Position numbers and translations under genes: made by a program
Shown here: positions 20,597 through 32,153 of the stretch, piece by piece
Numbering within the stretch: position 1 is the stretch's first letter
Layout of the letters: each line of letters begins with the position of its first letter
Source of the DNA: Rhabditoides inermis
Taxonomy: Eukaryota; Nematoda; Chromadorea; Rhabditida; Rhabditidae
Direction: 5' to 3'
Assembly: GCA_963966185.1 (NCBI GenBank)
Contig: CAWZYM010000257.1
Location: 36,737-100,736 of the forward strand
Length of the DNA stretch: 64,000 nucleotides
Notes under the pieces: model-generated
The model's input: only the letters and a program-made list of their open reading frames with translations
Databases searched by the model: none
Told to the model about the DNA's origin: nothing

Positions 20597-21375
20597 ACGG
20601 TTTGTTTGCAGGTATGGATGAGTTCCGCGTTGTGTCCGACGACACATGGACCCGTCTCCTCACCCTGCACATCAACCCCACCGGAGACTCGCAGGCCCCG
20701 CCCACCTTTGCCACCCTCTTCGGAAAGCGCCACACCCGCCAGGCCGGATTCCCCGACCAGTGCAACTGCGGACCCTCTTCCAGGGGATGCCCCGCCGGAC
20801 CCCCCGGACCTCCCGGAGCGCCCGGAGCCCCCGGACACGACGGACCCAACGGAGATGATGGAAAGCCCGGAGCCTCCGGAGTCTCTGTCGGCGTCACCCA
20901 CGACATTCCCGGCGGATGCATCAAGTGCGAGGCTGGAGCTCCCGGAGAGCCCGGACAGGACGGACCCGCTGGACCCGCCGGAGCCCCCGGACAGCCTGGA
21001 CTTCCCGGAGCCCCTGGAGCCAACGGCAACGACGGACAGCCCGGACAGCCCGGAGACGCTGGAGCCCCTGGAGCGCCCGGAGCCAACGGAAACCCTGGAC
21101 AGCCCGGAGCTCCCGGAACCGTCGCCACCCCCGGAGCCCCCGGACCCGCTGGAGCCCCCGGACAGAAGGGACCCGCCGGACCCGCCGGACAGAACGGACA
21201 GAACGGACAGAAGGGATCGGATGGACAGCCCGGACCCGCCGGACCTGCCGGACATCCCGGACAGGACGGACAGCCCGGAGCGCCCGGACAGCAGGGAGGA
21301 GACGGCATGCCCGGATCGGACGCCGCCTACTGCCCCTGCCCCGCTCGCTCGGCTGTCTTCGTCGCTCGCCACTAA
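20396..21375 (+). CDS. Cuticle collagen, 292 aa (unit A)
   Basis: Structural protein of the nematode cuticle, secreted by hypodermis. Exons are 20396-20510 and 20612-21375; the small intron contains a GA tract. Exon 1 encodes a signal-anchor-like hydrophobic N terminus ([20 protein letters not shown]) and the start of the collagen N-domain ([10 protein letters not shown]). A subtilisin-like processing site KRHTR precedes the mature part. A Cys cluster [10 protein letters not shown] opens a Gly-X-Y region (about residues 98-275) interrupted near [12 protein letters not shown]. The C terminus has YCPCPARSAVFVARH. Gly codons are nearly all GGA, the bias of highly expressed nematode genes. Start chosen by the TTTGCAG-T-ATG context. 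AATAAA is at 21413-21418. Confidence 0.93.
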
Positions 21376-21412
21376 GCGGCCCGCACGAAACAACCTCAGG
21401 GAAAACATTCAC

Positions 21413-21418
21413 AATAAA
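21413..21418 (+). terminator. Collagen polyadenylation signal (unit A)
   Basis: AATAAA 38 bases after the collagen stop; conserved in B1 and C. Confidence 0.7.
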
Positions 21419-23009
21419 CTCAAGCGCATTCAATCTTGTTTACTTCACAGTTTGTTTGGTTGGTGTGTTTCAAGGTCGAAAGACGAAAAAAAGTAAGTAG
21501 AGGGAAGAAAATCGGAGTTTTTTGTTCGATATTGAGAGATATGATTGCTTGGTGAGCGGACAAAGATGGTGTGGTATCTCACAGAGTTAAAATCGAAACT
21601 GGAAGTGAAAGTGACCTTGTAGTTGTAGTGTTGTTCAGTGAATCGATTTGAGACGGCGGAGAGCGCGGATACACTGTTTTCTCCGCTCTGCTTTACCTGC
21701 ATAATGCACCTCTCCGTATGAAACTGTAGCATCTTCAAACTCGTGACAGACAATGATTGACCAGGATCTTTGTTTTACAATGGGTTCTCTCAAACGCGTT
21801 GACTACTCGCAAAAGTGAAAAACCTCGAGAATCGTAAAATCTTTACGGTGAGATTGCGGTACTTTCACGTGCACCTCAGCCAAAATGATCAAAAATTCGT
21901 TCAATTTTGAGCGAAGGCCCTGGAACACTTTCCTTGTTAGCAAAACAACAAAATAAATGTTCAACGTGCGTCCGCTCGAGACCAGAATGGTAGAGTATAG
22001 TAGTAACAGTAACCTACAGTATCCCAGCCAGCTGAGTGTGAGTAAGTATTCGGACGTGAGTTTTTTTTTAATATTTGTTTGAATTTCGAATGTCTACAGA
22101 CATTTTGTCGAGAAAATGCTTGATTCGATCGAATCTCTGACATTAAATCACTCTGTATGACAAAAAGTAGTCCAAATGAACTAAAGTACTTTTTTGCAGG
22201 TCTCGTATCCTCCTGTGCCCGGCCAATTGACTGTCACTTCTTCTCGTTCTCGATCGACTTGTTTTTCGTCGTATTTTTTCATAAACAACTTTCCTCAAAA
22301 TCTCGGACACCCCCGGTGACTTGAAAAAACGCTGGATGATTCCTTACTTTTTCTCGAGACTTCTTACCAGCATCATAAATCATTCACTCGCTTCTTAACT
22401 TTTTCTACTTCAGGACACAGAACACAGTGTCTTTAAAACTTTCAAACCCTTTGTTATGTTTCGTTCACCGTTTTTCTAACGCTTGTGGTTCAAAAAAGAA
22501 AAAAGAAAGAAAATGAATGCGAGAAACTTGATAACCATAGCTACAAACGGCTAGTATCAAACGATATATCCCAAATGTCTTCTTGCCACTGCAAAGTTGG
22601 GCAACTGTGATCGATCATTTAGGCTTCATTTCGCAGTTTCTATTGAGAACAGCTGTTCCGTGCTTTTGTTTCGCAATTGTCAAGGCGTCGCGCGTCAATC
22701 GATCTACAATTATCACTTATAAAATATGACTGATCTATTCGTCGATGAAAATAGTGAGCACACGCACGTAACAAAAAACGACAAACACAAAAAGAAGGAC
22801 GAAAGAGAGGAGGAGTGCGCACAAGTTTATCCTCATGTTCATGCAGTTTCTAATCAGTTGTGAGCTGCTGAAGCGAACAGAAACGAAAGCAACTAACGAC
22901 AACTCCTACTTTCTCAGAAAAAGTGCATTATCATGTATGTACCATGTTAATGATGCATTATTAGTTTGCAATTTGTATGACGTTTCGTCCAAGCTTGTCA
23001 TGTCAGTAT
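21419..23009. other. Spacer between collagen and receptor (unit A)
   Basis: About 1.6 kb without a recognised gene. Open frames here are short and low in protein-like content. In unit C the counterpart of 22711 is where a non-LTR fragment inserted. Confidence 0.5.
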
Positions 23010-25210
23010 TCATGAATAAATCATTTTTAGTAAATGTGTCACAAAGCGATCGAAGGAGGACAGACTGTGCAGAAAAATGAGCAAGTGTGGCGCTGCGTAT
23101 TTGATTCGGACAAAGTTGATTTCGAAGAAGGTTTCGAAGGCGCTGACTGCCATTTTTCCACTCACGATGAGAGCATGACGGATAGGCGGAGCTCCATGAG
23201 GCCGTTGAACGTGGCGAATAGCTGCACAGCGAGTCGGCCCGTCTCGATCACCAACGGAACGAACATCGCCACCGAGCAGATGCACATGTTGCGCTCGAGA
23301 GACGTGTACTTCCGGAGACGAGTCTGGAACGTACGAGCATAATGAAACACCCATCATTCATGCTACACGAACCGTTCATTCAAACGATTATCAAAATTAA
23401 TGAAAAGTTTCACGTTAACTCAATGATCAGAGGCAGAGCGGTTTTCGCTAATTACAGACTTTATAACCTTTGCCACTCTGCGTTTTTTTTACAGAAGCTC
23501 TCTTTCGCTCTTGTCGGCTGAAAAACGATGAGCGAGCAACTGTAAGCGCCCCTGTACATTTGACCAAAGACGATTATTTAACAAATGATGTTTTTGATTG
23601 CCAACTCGTGTTCATATTCGCCAGTTCACTGGCAACCTTACGTTGTTGGCGATGATGATGACTGCAGCGGCGTACAGAGAGACGCACGACACGCCGACGA
23701 CTATAGTCAGAATCATCGTCTCGTACGAGTAGAACTGTAACGACGTGTATATTATGACTTACGCTAAGGATTTCACAATAGTTTTTGGTTGTTCTGAGCA
23801 GTTCTTGTACTTTGTAACCAACTAGACAATTTTATTTACGCATGTTGCGACAGTGCATCGATTCTGTTTGTTTTTGAATGATTTTCGTTTGCAAGTCGGT
23901 CACGGCGATTTTTGAGAATTATTACGCCATTCTGGCACAGAATGTTTCTGCATTTTTACTGCGCAAACTCGAACAGTACGGGTAAAATTCACAGTTTTGT
24001 CTTTTAAAACCTAATTCGTCGCTAGAAAACTAATCTTCATCTTCATGAGGCTTGTGGTATGCGTTTTTGAAAGTCATGTTGCAAACATTTAAAATATAAT
24101 TTTAAATATCTATCGGTTTGCACAAAACTACAAAACACACTGATGAATCAGTTTACGGTAAGTATTAGTAGCAAACTTGAACCAAAAAATTGTATCTTTC
24201 TACGCTTGTGAGAAAAACACTGGTTCCGCATTGGTTCATTGGTACAATATTACGCATTAATACACCAGACACGTATGTAGTTACCGTAATGATGTTGTCC
24301 GTAGCGTTCATGAGGAGCAAGCCGTCTTCTGGCATCAGCGTGAACCACACTTGACCGTCCATCAGACACATCGTGATGGAATTGTAGACGAGCGGAACGA
24401 CCCAGAAGGCGACAACAAGGGCGAGGATGTGGGAGCGGGAGAGTACCTGGAGTGGAGTGGTTTGTGTATGGCAATTCGGACGCTCAGCATACTCTGCCAG
24501 TGAGTTTGACGGGAAGTACGCATGCCATAAACGTGTGCACGGCGAATGGCAGGTATCCGAGAACCTGGATCGCACGGGATGTGCCCAGGGTGTAGTACGT
24601 GAGAATGCCGTACAAGTTGACGCCTTCCTGTTTGGGTGTAAGAAAAGTCATTGCGAAGTTTCCGCTCGTTTTGTTGTCAACAGTGTTTTGCGCAACTCTC
24701 AAAATTATGTTGTTTGGACTCACTCTGAAAACGTCGAGCAAACGGAATCGTCTTGCGATCATAAACATGTTAACGATATAGACAGTGAGGTTTGTGAAGA
24801 ACTGTAAACAAACGTTTGTGTGAACAACGTTTGTTATGAGGTATTTTTTGACATTGACGGTTATACATGTGAGAATGTTATTGAAATACCTGGTTAGTAA
24901 TGAACACGATAAACGGCGGAGCGGGCTTTTTGGACTTTCGTCGGCTAGTGAAGATAAGAATGATGAGAAGAAGATACATTACTGTAGACGATGTAAGAAC
25001 AATCACTACTTGAATATTCTTTGTGTCGAGTGTCGGTTGAATCGTAGACATCAAAAAAGCGTAACTGAAACTAACAATGATACTTGAACGAGAAAAAATC
25101 AGAACAACGCGACTTTCCCAAGAAACTACATACTGTACAATCAAAAGAAGAATGAGAATGAAGTTAAGCAAAATCATTGTTTTTGTAGTGTTTTCTGATA
25201 TTTTGAACAT
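23010..25210 (-). CDS. Serpentine chemoreceptor, 333 aa (unit A)
   Basis: Nematode 7-TM chemoreceptor, expected in the cilia of chemosensory neurons. Exons on the minus strand, 5' to 3': 25210-24890, 24801-24724, 24627-24493, 24446-24285, 23734-23642, 23323-23166 and 23064-23010. Every phase agrees and the product has 333 residues, the usual length of this superfamily. Hydrophobic segments recur, e.g. LLNFILILLLIVQYVV, VIVLTSSTVMYLLLIILIF, LALVVAFWVVPLVYN, MILTIVVGVSCVSLYAAAVII and ICSVAMFVPLVI. TNLTVY and MNATD are sequons. The subfamily is uncertain; srg-superfamily, perhaps srv-like, is my best guess. The first ATG of the open frame was taken as start; a second Met follows 11 residues later. 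It converges tail to tail with the collagen. Confidence 0.75.
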
Positions 25211-26847
25211 CTATCGGTTTGCTCAAATCTCATTTTATTGTAGTTATAGGACCGAACATGTGTTACATGTTTCACAAAACTCGTGACTGTCGTTATTCGT
25301 TATAAAAAAAGTATTTTGTTGAGATAACAAAATACAGCACAGCACAAATGAAAATACATTTCGGTAACAAAAATACAGTAGCTTGTCGGAGGTTTACTAG
25401 CTTATTTACAAGCAAATGACATTGGGGCATCCGACCCTCAAAGTTTGCTAACTCTCGACGCTAGTTTGTAGAAAAAACTCACATTTAAATCAAGCAAGTA
25501 AATCAAGCAAGCATTGTTTTTGTAGTGTGTTCTGATATTTTGATTCTTTTAATGTAGTTATAGGACCAAACATGTGTGACATGTTTCACAAAACTCGTGA
25601 CTGACAGTATTCGTTAAAAATGTGTTATGCTGAGATAACAAACTAGAAAGTACACAGTACACAGCACAAATGATAATACAACTCAATAACAAAACATACA
25701 GTAGCTTGTCGGAGGTTCACTCGCTTATTCACAAGCAAATCGAAACAGGACGCCCCCCACTTCGCTTAATTTCGACACTAGTGGGTAGAATTGTCCGACA
25801 GAAAGCCATAGCCAGAATCTGGCTGCCGGAAAGCACCGGTAATGTCAACTAACAATTTGCGCTCACTTTGATTCCGCGATATAGCAAGCTCGGAGCTTCG
25901 CTAATATACTGGATAGTAAGTTGGTCCTCTAACCTTCGAGCTGATTCGATTTCTTTTGCCGCATCAACAAACTTGTTTTTGAATTTTCTTATCGTGTTTT
26001 TTGAAGTCTTGAAAAAATCTCGATGTTATCAATCATGATCGAAGTTTGGAGTTTGTGCCACGCACGGACTCGATCCAGCGGTTGCAAGCTTTGAGGACCA
26101 ATTCCAGTAGGCTCTTTCAAGTGGCGGATAGTAAAGCTAAAGCCGAGGTGAATCTCATTACCGGGCGTTTGACCGTAAGAACAAATATGGTAGAGTAATA
26201 GCTGCCGCATCCCATATGATATGGGTTGCCACCAACCAGTCAGTACTGCAATTTTGAGCGTGAGCTGTCCTAAAAACTTTTGTGTAGTGCTTTAATCTAT
26301 TTTGAAGGCAGATATTCCTGTGTTCCGAAAGTCATTAGAACTTTCACCTAAATTGCCTTTGTACGCGAAATTCTCAAGTAGTCTACAACAAGAAAAAAAC
26401 TGATAATAAAATGCATATGTTTTGAGAGAAACACCACAAAAACATTTACATGTGTACTTTCTTCATGTATCTTCAAACTGTTGTAATGTGTTAGTACTAT
26501 GTATATGCAAGTAGTTTCATTATACAGTTCTGCATGATTTATCAATATCAAATGCGACGTGACATAAATAGTGTTTCTTGAAGTCGTGGACAAGACATCA
26601 TCATTAATCATTACGGTTGAGGTAATGTTGAAAATATAAACACATAAATAACAGAATAACACTCATTACTCGTTGTGCGACTGGCAAACCTCTTCGTTCT
26701 ATGCTTTCTATGCTCCGCACTGGAGGAAGGGCATAGAACTCTTGTTTACTCTTTTACGACAGCATGCCAAAATTAGTAATAGTAAAGCGCATTCAATTTT
26801 CGCGAAAGTGCTTTTCGAAAGTCGAACTCGGCGCGCATTCCGTCGAT
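25211..26847. other. Unit A tail, no gene recognised
   Basis: AT-rich. Contains an internal near-duplication: the block around 25180-25400 (TTTTTGTAGTGTTTTCTGATA to TAGCTTGTCGGAGGTTTAC) recurs, diverged, at 25515-25720. Minus frames at 25989-26210 and 26348-26662 exist in both A and B1, but that follows from the duplication and is not evidence of coding. Confidence 0.45.
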
Positions 26848-26850
26848 AAT
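26848..26850. repeat. Target site duplication of the TIR element, left
   Basis: AAT, repeated at 29780-29782. The empty site in unit B1 (near 38600-38605) has a single AAT between the same flanks. Confidence 0.85.
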
Positions 26851-27047
26851 GGACCGGTCCTAACATCGCGTTGCAAATGCAAGATTTCTTGCAAATGCAA
26901 GAAAATGTGCAAGATTTCTTGCATTTGCAAGAAAATGTGCAAGATTTCTTGCATTTGCAAGAATTCTTGCAATGCAACGAATGAATTTGCAAGAATTCTT
27001 GTCATGTCAACGCAATTGTGAAAAAAATGGTACGCAAAATACTATTT
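26851..27047. repeat. Left terminal inverted repeat
   Basis: Matches the reverse complement of 29614-29779. Internal modules such as CAAGATTTCTTGC and GCAAGAATTCTTG are themselves near-palindromic and repeated, suggesting multiple subterminal binding sites. Confidence 0.9.
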
Positions 27048-27332
27048 ATGTATCAGTTATGAAGATTATCGGATTTCCGCGCCCGCTGACAATTCTGCTG
27101 ACAACGATCGATACAGCTGAGCTGAACAATTACTGTATTCAAGGATTTTTATACATTTTTTATAAATTTATTTTCTTGTTGTGTATGTTTATTTGTGTTA
27201 ATTTATGACATTGTACGATTATAAGATGTATTCTTTAGATATTATTGATCTTTATTACATGATCACAACTATGAGACCTCCCACGTTGATTATCCGCGCA
27301 TGCATTTTTGCTATAGGAAACATGATTGCAGG

Positions 27333-28580
27333 ATGGTGGTATCCTTAAAAACGTTGGTCACCCTGGCCAAATCAACAAATAACGAGAATATCTACGGACA
27401 GGAGAATATCGCGGCTCTCAACAGCATTGCACTATTCTACAAGAACATGAAGGTGTGTTTTATGATTTACTTCTTCGTCGATCTAAAATGTTGATGTCAA
27501 TGCTCACATGGATTACGGTATCTGATTTTTCCAATAATATCCTTACTTCGCGATTACGGTAACGGTAATTAATTCATAATTTTATTTCAGAGTCAAACAC
27601 AAAACGAGAATGCCAAGACCGAGAATATGGTGGCGTTTGTCAAGTTCCTCTCTTCACTCGGTGAGGCGCTGACGGATTTCTCTGATCTCGAGGGCGAATC
27701 GTTCGCCACAGAGGTCGGGAAACTGAAGCGCAACTATGTCGCACACATTGTGCGGTACGTGAAGGTAAGTGTTCCTCATCATTTATTCATTTATCTTAGT
27801 GGCTGGTTTTGGTTGTGTGTAAAATTAGATGTTTCAGCGGCGTCGCACTATCCGCGATTGTTGTGGGCAGGGATATGAACATATCAAAATTGAGGAGTGG
27901 GAGGACATAATCAGTGGATCTCCCGCCAAGGGAGGATCCGCGAGTGCTGCAACAGCCCCCGTAGTGGGGAAGAGGACGGCGGGAGAACCCAGCGAGTCGG
28001 TGGTGAGGAAGAAGCAGAAGGTGGAGAACGAGGTGGAGCGGAAGGAGAAGAACAAGGTGAAGAACAAGGAGGATGACGAGATGGTCTGTGTCGGAACTGA
28101 TGACGAGGAGGAAGAACACTTTGTCAGGCGCATAGTGAGTGTTTATAGTACTTCAGTTACTTTCATTAGGGTTACGGTAACTTGATACGTTGGGATGTTG
28201 TAACCACATTTTCTAGGAGGACGCGATGCGCAACATAAAGCCCGCCCCGAAGATGACTAGGAAAGAGATGTTGTCTGAGGTACTGTAGTTTCGTTCCTTT
28301 TTAAATCTTATATCGACTTTATAGGACTTGCCCAGCAGCTCGCGTGTTGCCGTCTCTATTAAGGATGCTGCACCTCTGGTATACGCCGTTCGCGAGGCAG
28401 AGTCTGCAGGTGATTTCGAACTATTATTGATAGCTTGATTATACATGAACAACCTTTTTAGGCATCGTTATGGATCGCCTCCGTCAGTTCAAACTTCAGC
28501 TACAATGCCTAAAGTTGGCACGCGAACAGAAGGTTGAGCCGATTCATGATGTACTGGACGGCCTGAAGTTCATTGGATGA
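27333..28580 (+). CDS. Transposon cargo gene, 285-aa nuclear-type protein
   Basis: Unrecognised. Six exons: 27333-27452, 27591-27764, 27838-28134, 28217-28279, 28325-28409 and 28462-28580. All junctions are in phase, giving 285 codons plus stop. The ATG lies one base after TTGCAG, a possible spliced-leader acceptor, so 27333 may be the true start. The N-terminal 95 residues look helical (ENMVAFVKFLSSLGEAL). A lysine-rich segment with KRTAG and RKKQK resembles a bipartite nuclear localisation signal. An acidic run (GTDDEEEE) and a helical C terminus (MDRLRQFKLQLQCLKLA) follow. No transposase triad or zinc finger is visible. It could be a captured host gene or an accessory transposon protein. 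Confidence 0.6.
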
Positions 28581-29613
28581 GTATGTATATGTTGATTGTT
28601 GATTGTTGTATTGTTGTGTATGTTTTCTAACGCACATAAGTTGTTGTTTTGTTCCATTTTGTATAGTTGTTATTGAATTAATAATTGAAATCTATTGCAA
28701 AATAAACTTATTCACAATATTAGACGTGTTTTAATAATAAAAGAACTCATATAATGTTACAATATTAACATTGAATACCTACATCACATACGAAATACGT
28801 AGACATTTTGTAGTCTTGAGGTGATGCTCCCTCGGGGGACCAAAGCGGCTCTTGTGGCGAACGAGCCGCTGAAGATACAAGCGCAAGTGATCTTCAGAGG
28901 GTTCACAGAAGACGAAGCTTATATTCGAATAAAAAGTTTACTAAGAAAACTATTACTAACAAAAAGTTTACTAACAAAACAATCACAACAACATCATCGC
29001 CATTAACAACACCGTCAGCAACGACCACCACAAACACTTACATACAACCACAAACACCCAACCAACCAACCTCAAGCGCGAACAGCAGGCCCCATCTTCC
29101 GCTCTCCCTTCTCCTCATCAGCATAGGCGTGCTGATCATGGGCAGATTGGCGGCGGAAGCCCTCCAACATCGACAAATACATTGTAAAAACACTCAAAAA
29201 CCGACCTGTTAGAACAGATCGTTCAATTTTAGGTCGAGTACTATAGACTTGTAGGATACCTGCAAGAAAAAAACATTATACATTGATAGAAATTATCGAA
29301 CACAAAAAGGCAATTATTCACAAAAAGACGGAACGTCAGGAAAAGTTTTCGAAAAAAACGTTACTGAACGTGAGCTACTTCTCTGTACTCCCGTTTACAT
29401 CGAATAGAAACGGAAGATCGTTACTAGTTTTCAATGAAGACGATAATGTTATCTTACAGAAATATCATTAAAACAAACAAAATAAACAATAACAAAAGTA
29501 AAGTGAAACACACAGAATCAATCGATCGAACAGCTGACCATCAAATTTCGTTGCTTTGAAGAAAATCCTGCGACGGAGCACATTAATTTCTTGTAAAAAT
29601 CGCAATGTTGAAG
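28581..29613. other. 3' part of the transposon, no gene recognised
   Basis: AATAAACTT near 28702 may be the polyadenylation signal for the cargo gene. The rest is AT-rich without a convincing frame. Confidence 0.4.
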
Positions 29614-29779
29614 AAATAGTATTTTGCGTACCATTTTTTTCACAATTGCGTTGACATGACAAGAATTCTTGCAATTTCAACGTTGCATTGCAAGATTTCT
29701 TGCAAATGCAAGAAATCTTGCACATTTTCTTGCATTTGCAAGAAATCTTGCATTTGCAACGCGATGTTAGGACCGGTCC
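29614..29779. repeat. Right terminal inverted repeat
   Basis: Ends GTTAGGACCGGTCC. Lacks the ~34-bp internal duplication of the left copy. Confidence 0.9.
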
Positions 29780-29782
29780 AAT

Positions 29783-30088
29783 GAGAGAGCGGCTTAGTTA
29801 GACGAGCTCGTCCACGTACTCCACGTACTCCACGACTCAACCGTTCAGTCGAATGCTCCTCTTTGGCTTCATGCTCATCACGTCACCACCTTCTGCCATC
29901 ATCGCTTTTGTAGCCGAACGCTAACATTATTTTTTAGTCATATTAACAACTTTCCCAACTCGTAAAAACAAAAGCAGTTTTTCTCATAACATATAGAAGA
30001 AAATGAGATCATTTTCTCCTATGGACTCTAGTAATAGACAGATAGTGCTCGAGAGTTGAGGAGGACGCAGAAGAACGGTGTTTTCTCG
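29783..30088. other. End of unit A after the transposon
   Basis: Continues the unit sequence (GAGAGAGCGGCTTAG onward), matched by 38607-38911 in B1. No gene seen. Confidence 0.5.
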
Positions 30089-30194
30089 TTAACTTGCGTA
30101 CTATAAATGTACGTGCGAACCTTGGTAAGGCGAACTAAAGTTTCACTTCAAATTGCTTATTGGGAAACTCTAAACGCCCCTGTGTCTTCAAATG

Positions 30195-30544
30195 CACATT
30201 GGCGACTTATTTCTGCCACAACTTGCCACAACTCCTCAAGCGATAGCACGCGAGAGCAAAACTTTTGACGTGGACGGGAATCGAACCCGCAAATTTAGGT
30301 ATCTAGGGGGCCACAAAGCAACGAACATGCACTGAGCCATTTGAACGAGATTCGTTCATTTCCGACCAAGAATTTTGCAGTATTCAAGCGTTAAGCGGTA
30401 GACAACTTGTGTCGGGAACAAGTTTGGTTTCGAAAAATCTTCTGCATCCCAGGCAGTTGCAGATTTTAAAGTCAAAATGAAATTGTGCTAGATCATTATG
30501 ATCTGTAATAATACTTCGAGTCGAAAATAAGTCGACACTGTATC
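30195..30544 (-). mobile_element. tRNA-like inverted-repeat element (B0)
   Basis: Copy of 19541-19890 with few changes; it came with the duplication and is not an independent insertion. Confidence 0.6.
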
Positions 30545-30688
30545 TTTAAGATAAGGAACATACTAAACTTTTATCCGATCGGGGTCGAGACACAAACCAC
30601 GAACGTTTTTCACCGGCAGCTTTCGCTGTTTCTGTCAAATAACCGAGAGATCTGAAGGTCTCAAGGACGTCTGAGACTGATGATACCA

Positions 30689-30722
<34 letters not shown>

Positions 30723-30797
30723 GAAAGAAGAGAGAGAGAGAGAGAGGGGGGGAAGAGAAAGAAAGAGAGAGAGGAAGAGAGAAAGAGAGAGAGAGGA

Positions 30798-30842
<45 letters not shown>

Positions 30843-31081
30843 TGAAGAGAGTAAGAGAGAGAGAGAGAGAGAGAGAGAAAGATAGACCTTCACTTGTTTT
30901 ATCTTCAAACCACGCAAAAAAAACAGTTCCTTTTCAGATATCTCTATTGGAAAAACTGCGGTAGAGGGGGCGGGATATCGGTAGAGAAAGAAGAGAGAGA
31001 GAGAGAGAGAGAGGGGGGGAAGAGAAAGAAAGAGAGAGAGGAAGAGAGAAAGAGAGAGAGGAAGAGAGAAAGAGAGAGAGA

Positions 31082-31110
31082 GCTGGAGCTCCCGGAGAGC
31101 CCGGACAGGA
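31082..31110 (+). pseudogene. Collagen exon 2 fragment
   Basis: 29 bases identical to collagen codons around GAPGEPGQD (unit A 20935-20964), fused to a GA tract on the left and to the start of unit B1 on the right. Non-functional. Confidence 0.8.
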
Positions 31111-31218
31111 CGTTAACTTGCGTACTATAAATGTACGTGCGAACCTTGGTAAGGCGAACTAAAGTTTCACTTCAAATTGCTTATTGGGAAACTCTAAACG
31201 CCCCTGTGTCTTCAAATG

Positions 31219-31558
31219 CACATTGGCGACTTATTTCTGCCACAACTTGCCACAACTCCTCACGCGATAGCACGCGAGAGCAAAACTTTTGACGTGGACG
31301 GGAATCGAACCCGCAAATTTAGGTATCTAGGGGGCCACAAAGCAACGAACATGCACTGAGCCATTTGAACGAGATTCGTTCATTTCCGACCAAGAATTTT
31401 GCAGTATTCAAGCGTTAAGCGGTAGACAACTTGTGTCGGGAACAAGTTTGGTTTCGAAAAATCTTCTGCATCCCAGGCAGTTGCAGATTTTAAAGTCAAA
31501 ATGAAATTGTGCTAGATCATTATGATCTGTAATAATACTTCGAGTCGACACTGTATCT
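31219..31558 (-). mobile_element. tRNA-like inverted-repeat element (B1)
   Basis: Copy of 19541-19890 with an 8-base deletion in the right terminal repeat (AAAATAAG lost). Confidence 0.6.
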
Positions 31559-31701
31559 TTAAGATAAGGAACATACTAAACTTTTATCCGATCGGGGTCG
31601 AGACACAAACCACGAACGTTTTTCACCGGCAGCTTTCGCTGTTTTTGTCAAATAGGCGAGAGATCTGAAGGTCTCAAGGACGTCTGAGACTGATGATACC
31701 A

Positions 31702-31745
<44 letters not shown>

Positions 31746-31778
31746 GAAAGAAGAGAGAGAGAGAGAGAGTGAGAAAGA

Positions 31779-31809
<31 letters not shown>

Positions 31810-32153
31810 AAGAGAAAGAAAGAGAGAGAGGAAGAGAGAAAGAGAGAGAGGAAGAGAGAAAGAGAGAGAGAGAGAAAGAGAGAGAGGAAGAGAGTAAGAG
31901 AGAGAGAGAGAGAGAAAGATAGACCTTCACTTGTTTTATCTTCAAACCACGCAAAAAAACAGTTCCTTTTCAGATATCTCTATTGGAAAAACTGCGGTAG
32001 AGGGGGCGGGATATCGGTAGAGTGGCCGTATAAGAGGGTATAGGAAAGTTCGATGCCATCGGTTCACCCACGTTCACTACTTGTTCGCACACCGTTTTTT
32101 TCACACAGTGTCTTTTTACCGTGTGGTTTCTTTCTGACCGTGTGGTTTGCAGT

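Larger units (their letters stand above)
26851..29779. mobile_element. DNA transposon with terminal inverted repeats and cargo gene
   Basis: 2929 bp bounded by GGACCGGTCCTAAC and its reverse complement, each end itself a 10-bp palindrome. The inverted repeats are 197 and 166 bp (26851-27047, 29614-29779) and consist of reiterated TTGCAAGAATTCTTGC-like modules; the left one has an extra ~34-bp repeat. The 3-bp AAT duplication and the empty site in B1 show a real insertion after the A/B1 duplication, or its loss from B1. No transposase is encoded, so it is non-autonomous. Superfamily unclear; 3-bp duplications occur in CACTA, PIF/Harbinger and Academ groups, but the termini match none I know. 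Confidence 0.85.
19435..30088. repeat. Tandem array unit A (collagen plus receptor)
   Basis: First copy of a unit about 7.7 kb long once the 2.93-kb transposon at 26851-29779 is subtracted. It starts TTAACTTGCGTACTATAAATG and ends in GGTGTTTTCTCG, the same joint seen before B0 and C. In order it holds a tRNA-like element, a GA tract, a collagen gene (+), a receptor gene (-), then about 1.6 kb without recognised genes. It matches B1 almost base for base. Confidence 0.9.
30089..31112. repeat. Scrambled array remnant B0
   Basis: Starts as a normal unit (tRNA-like element 30195-30544, GA tract, sequence through GGATATCGGTAGAG at about 30986), then jumps back into GA-tract sequence. From GA repeats it enters collagen exon 2 (31082-31110, GAGCTCCCGGAGAGCCCGGA) and joins the next unit at TTAAC. 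The TATA box, exon 1 and most of exon 2 are missing. Joints fall in GA repeats or a 2-base overlap (CG), which suggests template switching. Confidence 0.8.

Noticed and set aside
20212..21408. Long minus-strand and shifted plus-strand frames over the collagen genes
   Set aside because: Shadows of the Gly-X-Y coding sequence; the plus-strand frame has the collagen N-domain, processing site and C-terminal cysteines.
26348..26662. 104-codon minus-strand frame present in both A and B1
   Set aside because: The two copies are near-identical duplicates, so conservation is uninformative; AT-rich composition and no recognisable motif.
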